Assembly: GCA_021203915.1 (NCBI GenBank)
Contig: JAJQAI010000271.1
Coordinates: forward strand, 1 to 5,312
Direction of reading: 5' to 3'
DNA: 5,312 bases
From: Prevotella sp.
GTDB taxonomy: Bacteria > Bacteroidota > Bacteroidia > Bacteroidales > Bacteroidaceae
Both the position numbers and the translations under genes were made by a program. Each line of letters begins with the position of its first letter. The stretch's first letter is position 1. Shown here piece after piece: positions 1-5,312 of the stretch. The notes beneath the pieces are model-generated. The model saw only the letters and a program-made list of their open reading frames with translations, was not told where the DNA came from and did no database searches.

Positions 1-761
1 TACATAATTACCTTTTTTAAAATAGGACTTCTTAAGATTTGCCTATATCCACCCTTTGGGTCTATAAGCATTAGACAAAGTGATAAAAAAAGCAGACCAT
101 AACCAAAATATGTTATTGGGATGCCATATGGGTCAGAATTAATACTAAGTGTGCTTCCTCGAAGATCCCTATCGAAAGACATCTGATAGAACCTTATCAA
201 GCGGTATGAGAAAATTTTATTCATCTTAACTACCCCTAAGATTTCCTTATCTTTATCTTTGATGGTAAAAGAGGACTCAAAGTCTTCTTCTGCTTGTGTT
301 CCATCGTGATATTTTATTAAAAAAGAGTTTAGGGTAATTGTAAAAGGTAGTTCCCTAGTCTTTATACTGCCATTTTGGTCATTAATTTGATATGTGGATA
401 CTGGCTCGTCTACTCTTAGATGAATCATCCCCTTTTTTGAGGTAAGATGGGTAATAAGTGCTCCAAAAAGTATTATTACAAATGAAAGATGAACTAGAAT
501 CGTTATGGGATTACGTAAACGCTTTTTTGCAATATGATAAACACCCATTACTGTTAGCAAGGCCCAAAGCAAAGAGAACCACCACGCGCCATAAATCTTA
601 TTCCCTACGAAATCTGTTCCATAGTATTTCTCCACTATAGTGGCAATACCCATTATGATGATTAGTAGAAAATAAAGGACCAAAAGAATCGTGTCCCATC
701 CTAGTCCCCTTTTTTGAGATATTTGCTTTTTCAAATTCTTTTTTGGATTAGGATGAGACAC
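1..761 (-). CDS. ccsB: ResB/CcsB-type cytochrome c biogenesis protein, N-terminal part (runs off left edge)
   Basis: System II cytochrome c maturation protein that helps export haem and attach it to CXXCH motifs outside the cytoplasmic membrane. The reading frame stays open from 761 to the window edge (253 residues). It shows a basic N-terminus, membrane segments at about residues 22-42, 59-77, 85-106 and 214-233, and an outer domain of roughly 105 residues between the third and fourth. The third segment contains HLSFVIILFGALITH (from His91), which matches the ResB pattern carrying the conserved membrane histidine. YYGT near residue 47 and YGAWWF near 58 are also family-like. In this frame a TAA stop lies at 768-770 and no ATG precedes the first membrane helix, so GTG at 761 is the likely start, with TTG at 764 as an alternative. 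The gene starts 41 bp after the di-haem protein, a likely client. In many Bacteroidota this part is fused to a CcsA domain; that part would lie outside the window. Confidence 0.85.
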   Translation of the reverse strand, partial: MSHPNPKKNLKKQISQKRGLGWDTILLVLYFLLIIIMGIATIVEKYYGTDFVGNKIYGAWWFSLLWALLTVMGVYHIAKKRLRNPITILVHLSFVIILFGALITHLTSKKGMIHLRVDEPVSTYQINDQNGSIKTRELPFTITLNSFLIKYHDGTQAEEDFESSFTIKDKDKEILGVVKMNKIFSYRLIRFYQMSFDRDLRGSTLSINSDPYGIPITYFGYGLLFLSLCLMLIDPKGGYRQILRSPILKKVIM

Positions 762-802
762 CAATAATTATGTACAAAAAGTTTTACACTTTCTTTCACA
801 TA

Positions 803-2509
803 TTAGATTGCCCTTAGGAATTTAACAAGGGCGTCACGATCTTCTTTAGATAGATTATAGAACTTATATGCACTCTCGTAAGCATCGCTTTGTTTACTGT
901 ATGCGTGCCACATAATTGCCTCAATTTCATTACGTGCTCTACAGTCATGTAGGCGATCTTCTGCACCTGTGTTTAGAAGTGAAAGTCCTCTTCCCCATAG
1001 CGGTGTGGTTCTGCACCAAGAGCCATGGATATCATTTATCATATAAAGTCTATGCTGTATAAAGTCGGAGTATGGATAAATCTTTTGTCTTGGATATCTA
1101 GGCAATTCACCTAAAGTTCTAATATTGTCGGATACATAGTAATTATCATCTCCCGTTGTCCATGAAGGACGATGGCAAGAAGCGCAACCAAGTTCCATAA
1201 ATATGCGTTTGCCTTGTTGAACCTCAGCGCTATTAAGATTACGTGCTCTAGGAATGGCTAGTCCTCTATGCCAAACCATAAAGGCGTAGTAATTAGCATC
1301 ACTCATCTCAGGGGAGAAATTATACCACTTATTGTCAAACTGATTAGTGTTGGGGTTTAAAAGATTTTTCACTGCTTCGGCAATACCCTCATCTGTGCCA
1401 TCAGCATAGTATGCAGAGCTTGGGTCTTGCTTAATGGAATTAATTACGTCCTGGTTCATTGACATAGCATCCGCCCATGCTTCTGTTGTATATAGCAAAG
1501 GACGGTCTGATCGTGAAACATTAGTGATATTCCATATAGCATTTGCTCCCGCTCCATCTTGTAGGCTGGCTCTTGTTAAGGCGTAGGTATAACGCTTTAG
1601 CAACCCTTCGGAAGGAACTTGGCTTCCATCAAAAAGATGACCTTCGGAGGTCCAATTTGTGTAAAGAGCTGATGCTCCCCAATTATTTGAAGCAGTATCC
1701 CAATAATTAGGATTAAGTTCAATATACTCAGCCTCTAATTCATATTGTTTCTTTATTGAATCTTGAGGAATAGCGTCAATTAATCCTGTTCCCATAATAC
1801 CAATTGTGGACTCTAAGCGAAATGCTAAGTTCTCTGGCTGAGGATATGTGTTAAAAGCACTTACAGGAATATAAAGTTCGGGATAAATTAGTTCATAGGT
1901 TTCTCCATCGGGGAATTGTAGTGGTAGACCACTTTCCATAGCCGTAACGGTTTTCCATGTCAAACTAATTTGATCTTCATCTACTGGAGGAAGAAATGGT
2001 GAGGTAGCTTTAGTTTGAGGCATACCTGTTACCTCACTGATGTATGATCCATCATTGCTATTATCTCCGTCATCGGGATGATAGATTACAAGTAAGTAAC
2101 CATTACCAAATGTTGCCGAATATGAAGTCTGACGCTTTCCGTGACCATAGCTAGGATGGCAGTCTAGGCATGACTTACGAACATAAGCTGGGCCAAGACC
2201 ATTGTATGGTTTGCTATCAATTGTAAAGTTGCGCTCAAAGAACATCTCACCAAGACGGAAAGCATCAGTAAGTCCTTGACTAGTAACCGCTGGGGTTTCA
2301 TCTTGATAAGAATTATTTGAAACGTTAAGTGTTGTTCCAAGTTCTCCACCCGGATACCATTCCTCCTTAGAAAAATTACCTACATCAAGACCTACATAAT
2401 TGTAGTCATCCTGACTATTAGTGATACTTCCTTCATCATCATCTGAGCATGATGAAAGAAAAATTCCTCCTAAAAGTGCTAAAAGACTTATCTTTATTAA
2501 TGTTTTCAT
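803..2509 (-). CDS. Di-haem oxidoreductase (DUF1111/DHOR family, putative peroxidase), surface lipoprotein
   Basis: A 568-residue predicted redox lipoprotein with two c-type haem sites. The signal peptide (MKTLIKISLLALLGGIFLSSC) ends in lipobox LSSC with lipid-bearing Cys21, followed by SDDDE, the Bacteroidota surface-export pattern. The haem motifs are CLDCH (residues 114-118) and CASCH (442-446). The C-terminal stretch RTTPLWGRGL (500-509), LHDCRARNEIEAIMWH (520-535) and a final VKFL is the hallmark of the DUF1111 family, which is related to MauG and cytochrome c peroxidases. The second and third motifs usually read HDG and HGGEA; here they read HDC and HAYSKQ, and an extra Cys499 lies close by. 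The gene lies downstream of an imelysin gene, a pairing known from other phyla, and upstream of haem-attachment machinery. Natural substrate and direction of electron flow are unknown; peroxidase activity is a family prediction only. An AGAGG lies one base before the ATG, too close to be a normal Shine-Dalgarno. Confidence 0.9.
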   Translation of the reverse strand: MKTLIKISLLALLGGIFLSSCSDDDEGSITNSQDDYNYVGLDVGNFSKEEWYPGGELGTTLNVSNNSYQDETPAVTSQGLTDAFRLGEMFFERNFTIDSKPYNGLGPAYVRKSCLDCHPSYGHGKRQTSYSATFGNGYLLVIYHPDDGDNSNDGSYISEVTGMPQTKATSPFLPPVDEDQISLTWKTVTAMESGLPLQFPDGETYELIYPELYIPVSAFNTYPQPENLAFRLESTIGIMGTGLIDAIPQDSIKKQYELEAEYIELNPNYWDTASNNWGASALYTNWTSEGHLFDGSQVPSEGLLKRYTYALTRASLQDGAGANAIWNITNVSRSDRPLLYTTEAWADAMSMNQDVINSIKQDPSSAYYADGTDEGIAEAVKNLLNPNTNQFDNKWYNFSPEMSDANYYAFMVWHRGLAIPRARNLNSAEVQQGKRIFMELGCASCHRPSWTTGDDNYYVSDNIRTLGELPRYPRQKIYPYSDFIQHRLYMINDIHGSWCRTTPLWGRGLSLLNTGAEDRLHDCRARNEIEAIMWHAYSKQSDAYESAYKFYNLSKEDRDALVKFLRAI

Positions 2510-2546
2510 GCCTCTTATGTTTCCTAATTTAAAAAACTATAGGAAA

Positions 2547-2575
2547 GTTGTCCTAGAAAATTTTCTAGGGACAAC
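2547..2575 (-). terminator. Intercistronic hairpin between imelysin and di-haem genes (possible attenuator)
   Basis: Near-perfect inverted repeat: GTTGTCCCTAG and CTAGGACAAC flank AAAATTTT when read on the minus strand. The RNA can form a 10-bp stem with one bulged C, extended by two A-U pairs. The central 16 bp (2553-2568) are a perfect DNA palindrome. It is followed on the transcribed strand by TTTCC, TATAG and a run of six T. The U run is not directly adjacent, so termination would be partial. It may lower expression of the di-haem and CcsB genes relative to the two upstream genes, or protect the 3' end of the upstream message. A protein-binding operator is a less likely reading. Confidence 0.55.
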
Positions 2576-2606
2576 TGTGTGGTAAGCCAAGTTAATTTAG
2601 AAGAAT

Positions 2607-3905
2607 TTAGTTCTTTTGAATCCACTCTTTAGCTTCGTTTAGAGTATCATTTAAATCATCAATAGCATCCATAGCGCTCTTAACATTGGCTAGATCGCTC
2701 GCATTTGCTGTATTAGCTATTGTTACGAAAGGAGCTCCTTTTAGACATACATTTAGAGCATCAAAAGAATTCTGAAGAGCTTCCTCTATAGAAGTAGCCA
2801 TACTTGAATTATATGTGTGTAGGTATGCCATGATAGAGTTTGAAGCATAAGATGATCCATCTAAGTTCCCATAAAGAGAATTTTTAATACTTACTATATT
2901 GTCATAAAAGTCTTGGAAGGATTTCTGACTATATGGAGATTCGATATAATCTCTTGAGTCTTCTCCTTCTTCCTCAACTCCCTTAGATGCGGTACGATAA
3001 ACCTGTCCCATCTTTTGGTCAGAAACTTCTTGAGCAATATTCATACATCCAGCATCAAGGATGGTTCCGATCGTTCCACGTTCTGTTGAATATAGTTCGG
3101 TAGAATTTAGATGTAGCATTGCATAACCTGTGTATTGTCCATCTATTAAGAGCTCAAATCCTCTTGTGGTGCAACGTGCTTGATGTGATGAAGCAGCTGA
3201 AGTTCCCATCCATGAAACCTCTAACCAGCAGCAGTGGTCACGAAGATCTCCGGCAACTGCAATTGCAAAGGTAAGTTCCATTTCACCAGTTACATTAGGA
3301 TTCTCAGCACTGAATTCGGAATCTGTTTCATATCCTTCGAAATCCGCTACTGTACGATTTTTACCATCACGGAAAAGAAGGTACTCTAGACCATGGAAGC
3401 CCAAAAATGCTGTTTCATCATTAACACTACTTACATACTCTATAGCAGCCTCTTCATCTAAAGAGGAAAGATAGCTATAGCTTGTTGAAAAGAACTTTGC
3501 AAGACCTGTCTTGTCAAGTGGCCAAGTGTCAATATGTGGGTCAATACCAAAGTATTCTGCTGGCCCATATAGCCATGCTTCACTCTTTTCCCAATAGGCT
3601 CTAGCCTCTAGAAATTTTTCACATGTTGCATCAATATCACTCTGAGAAAGAGTTCCTGATAAAAGTTTTGTTTTAAGCGAAGAAACATCATCAAAAAGTT
3701 CCACTGATGCACTAGCTAGGCTTGTGTAAGTTGGGTATACTACAGTATTTATGTACTGGCTTATAGCTGAGGATAATAGTTCAGTCTTTTTATCCTCATT
3801 TGCAACTTTTGTTTCATCGTCATCATCATCGCTACAAGCTGTAAATCCCATGGTCATCGTCATTAAAAGAAGAGTAACCGCTAAATAATTAAAAATCGTT
3901 TTCAT
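2607..3905 (-). CDS. Imelysin-family (M75-like) lipoprotein, probable iron-binding/uptake component
   Basis: A 432-residue lipoprotein of the imelysin family (relatives: IrpA, EfeO, ICMP), whose members are tied to iron uptake; peptidase activity is generally doubted. The signal peptide ends at FTAC with lipid-bearing Cys24, followed at once by SDDDDDE, the Bacteroidota surface-export signal. The family's GxHxxE motif is present as GFHGLE (residues 169-174), giving candidate metal ligands His171 and Glu174. Supporting family-like segments are ARAYWEKSEAWLYGPAEY (101-118), IDPHIDTWPLD (121-131) and, in the C-terminal half, ESPYSQKSFQDFYDNI (322-337). The mature part is mostly helical by eye and has six further cysteines (95, 225, 226, 245, 287, 387), including an adjacent pair. 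The start is supported by the signal peptide and by an A-rich leader typical of the phylum. It sits 39 bp after the barrel gene and 97 bp before the di-haem gene. Ligand (ferric or ferrous iron, haem, other metal) is not shown by the sequence. Confidence 0.9.
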   Translation of the reverse strand: MKTIFNYLAVTLLLMTMTMGFTACSDDDDDETKVANEDKKTELLSSAISQYINTVVYPTYTSLASASVELFDDVSSLKTKLLSGTLSQSDIDATCEKFLEARAYWEKSEAWLYGPAEYFGIDPHIDTWPLDKTGLAKFFSTSYSYLSSLDEEAAIEYVSSVNDETAFLGFHGLEYLLFRDGKNRTVADFEGYETDSEFSAENPNVTGEMELTFAIAVAGDLRDHCCWLEVSWMGTSAASSHQARCTTRGFELLIDGQYTGYAMLHLNSTELYSTERGTIGTILDAGCMNIAQEVSDQKMGQVYRTASKGVEEEGEDSRDYIESPYSQKSFQDFYDNIVSIKNSLYGNLDGSSYASNSIMAYLHTYNSSMATSIEEALQNSFDALNVCLKGAPFVTIANTANASDLANVKSAMDAIDDLNDTLNEAKEWIQKN

Positions 3906-3944
3906 TTTTTATGGTGTTTGTGTGAATTTATATTTCTATTTGTC

Positions 3945-5252
3945 TTATAGGAAGAAACCTTGATAGGCTACCCCAAGAGATATAGATGGTTCGTTGTTAT
4001 ATTTAGTTTTTAGAAATTTCTCGGAATACTCAGCCTTTACAACAATCTCTGGCAATGGGTAATAATTTATTCCGAAAGCAATTCTATTTTTTGCCGTATA
4101 GTCATAGCTAGGTTGTTCTGAGGCACGTATGTATGAATTATAGTATTCATAGCGTCCAAAAGCATAAAGCATTTGTTTATGTTTTTTCAATTTTGGGAAC
4201 TGCGAAAAGATATTATAACCTGCCTCTATTCCTACAGCGACAGCATTTTTTCCAACTTGAGACTTATTTGTAGGTGAGCTACCTCCAGAGCTATTGGCCT
4301 TTAGATTACTTACCTTATAAGCATCACCTAGATAGCCATAATCGGCATTACCTCTTACTATCCAATTAAATCTATTAAAGGTAAAATCTAAAGCCCCGAT
4401 TAACACAGGTCCCTTAACATCCTTATTAACTTGACCCTCGCTTTCCATATCGTGAGGATAGGTGTTGTGCATAGACTGTCCATAGTATCCACTAAGTCCA
4501 AAGCGAAGCCCTGGAATTGTATAGTAATCCAAGCGGGCTGCAAATCCATATTTGTTAGCCACCTTAAACTCAAAAGGTGAACCTGCACCATCTTGTATCC
4601 AATTATCGCGATCAAAAAGAAAAGCATCAAGACCAGCTACGAATTGTACCTCATAACGAAATTTTCCTGCACGCCCCCAAAAACTAATACCCGTATCATG
4701 CCAAGTGCAAGGAAGTATTGTTCCTTCACCTTCTGGTCGATATACGGTGAAGAAATTTAGTGGCTCATGATATGCATTGGTAAGTCCAACTGGAACGACA
4801 AAATGACCAACGCGTAAATTTGCCCACTTAGCAAAAGATTTTTGAATCCAAAATTGTTCTAATTCAACTTCTCCACCTTTTTCAACCTCTTGCTCCCATT
4901 CTCCGCCTTCTTCCCATTCTTTCTCAACGGCACTACCAGAACCTCCATGTTCAAACTCAATTTCGGTAGAGAAAATCCAACCTTTACCGAAGTCGTAACT
5001 CAAGTAAATTACAGCATGAGGTATATCAAAGCGTCCATGGCTTGGGTCATCCTTGTAGGTTTCAGGGTTTCTATAGCGGTATATATTGTCGCTATAGAAG
5101 TTACGAGTTAAGGCAATTTCTCCATATCCTCCGAGGCTTAAACGATGTCCCTTTGCATGTTGAGTTACACTATCAACAGCTACAACTTGGGCCCATATGG
5201 TTGGGCTAGCAATAAAGCAAACTAATAACAATAAAGCTTTTATAAATTTCAT
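3945..5252 (-). CDS. Outer-membrane beta-barrel (porin-like) protein of the imelysin operon
   Basis: A 435-residue predicted outer-membrane beta-barrel. The N-terminus MKFIKALLLLVCFIASPTIWAQ is a clear type I signal peptide with likely cleavage between Ala21 and Gln22. The rest alternates aromatic and polar residues in strand-like blocks, for example LSLGGYGEIALTR (38-50), AVIYLSYDFGKGWIFSTEIEFE (80-101), NLRVGHFVVPVGL (145-157), YGFAARLDYYTI (235-246) and ISLGVAYQGFFL at the C-terminus. A highly acidic stretch at 110-132 holds 11 Glu. The open frame extends upstream to a TTG at 5309, but that adds 19 residues before the signal peptide and overlaps the promoter, so ATG at 5252 is chosen. It resembles porin-like proteins found with imelysin genes in Bacteroidota. 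No plug domain or TonB box is seen, so it is not a TonB-dependent receptor. Its likely role is a channel or partner for the two following lipoproteins; the specific substrate is inferred only from context. Confidence 0.82.
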   Translation of the reverse strand: MKFIKALLLLVCFIASPTIWAQVVAVDSVTQHAKGHRLSLGGYGEIALTRNFYSDNIYRYRNPETYKDDPSHGRFDIPHAVIYLSYDFGKGWIFSTEIEFEHGGSGSAVEKEWEEGGEWEQEVEKGGEVELEQFWIQKSFAKWANLRVGHFVVPVGLTNAYHEPLNFFTVYRPEGEGTILPCTWHDTGISFWGRAGKFRYEVQFVAGLDAFLFDRDNWIQDGAGSPFEFKVANKYGFAARLDYYTIPGLRFGLSGYYGQSMHNTYPHDMESEGQVNKDVKGPVLIGALDFTFNRFNWIVRGNADYGYLGDAYKVSNLKANSSGGSSPTNKSQVGKNAVAVGIEAGYNIFSQFPKLKKHKQMLYAFGRYEYYNSYIRASEQPSYDYTAKNRIAFGINYYPLPEIVVKAEYSEKFLKTKYNNEPSISLGVAYQGFFL

Positions 5253-5278
5253 TTGCACTTTTTTTCTAATTTCGAGCG

Positions 5279-5309
5279 CAAAATTAAGGTGATAGAGTCC
5301 CCAAGGCAA
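5279..5309 (-). promoter_or_regulatory. Bacteroidota-type promoter for the operon
   Basis: Reading the minus strand, TTG at 5307-5309 (within TATTG) is followed after 20 bp by TAATTTTG at 5279-5286. This matches the -33 TTG / -7 TAnnTTTG promoter used by the primary sigma factor of this phylum, at the usual spacing. The -7 box ends 26 bp before the barrel gene's ATG at 5252, giving a short A-rich leader of about 20 bases. I saw no convincing Fur-like operator, but only three bases upstream of the -33 element are in the window. Confidence 0.7.
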
Positions 5310-5312
5310 TAC

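Noticed and set aside
458..640. Plus-strand open frame of 60 codons
   Set aside because: It lies wholly antisense to the CcsB-type coding sequence, which has clear family features; no plus-strand promoter or protein feature supports it.
778..792. Possible terminator hairpin after the di-haem gene (AAAGT and ACTTT arms)
   Set aside because: Only a 5-bp AT-rich stem with no strong T run, so too weak to break the operon.
2164..2349. Minus-strand open frame of 61 codons inside the di-haem gene
   Set aside because: Out-of-frame shadow of the haem protein; no domain or start signal of its own.
2510..2606. A separate promoter for the di-haem gene
   Set aside because: TAGTTTTT resembles a -7 box but lacks the final G and a TTG at proper spacing; the TTG at the start of the gap is 20 bp from TAGAAAAT, which does not match.
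4400..4630. Minus-strand open frame of 76 codons inside the barrel gene
   Set aside because: Out-of-frame shadow of a well-supported beta-barrel gene.
4890..5111. Plus-strand open frame of 73 codons opposite the barrel gene
   Set aside because: Antisense to the barrel coding sequence, with no independent evidence.

Overview
The window looks like Bacteroidota DNA, most likely from the order Bacteroidales. The base composition is AT-rich. Translation starts follow A-rich leaders with little Shine-Dalgarno signal. A promoter matches the Bacteroidota pattern (TTG, 20 bp, TAnnTTTG). Two lipoproteins carry an Asp-rich stretch straight after the lipidated Cys, which is the surface-export signal known from this phylum. 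The genus cannot be read from the sequence.

All four genes lie on the minus strand, so transcription runs from right to left. In order they are: an outer-membrane beta-barrel protein (3945-5252); an imelysin-family (peptidase M75-like) lipoprotein (2607-3905); a di-haem oxidoreductase of the DUF1111/DHOR family, also a lipoprotein (803-2509); and the first 253 codons of a ResB/CcsB-type cytochrome c maturation protein (761 down past the left edge). Gaps are 39, 97 and 41 bp, with one good promoter in front of the first gene, so this reads as one operon. The 97-bp gap before the di-haem gene holds a strong inverted repeat that could act as an attenuator or an mRNA-stabilising hairpin. No stretch over 300 bp lacks a gene. 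The window contains no RNA gene, mobile element or CRISPR array that I can see.

The genes fit together. The CcsB-type protein belongs to the system II machinery that attaches haem to CXXCH motifs, and the gene just before it encodes a protein with two such motifs. Imelysin-domain proteins are tied to iron uptake in other bacteria (EfeO, IrpA). The barrel would sit in the outer membrane beside two probably surface-anchored lipoproteins. My inference is a cell-surface iron (or other metal or haem) handling system that pairs an imelysin with a di-haem redox enzyme, loosely parallel to EfeUOB (permease, imelysin protein, haem peroxidase) but placed at the outer membrane. The gene families are well supported; the joint function is a hypothesis.
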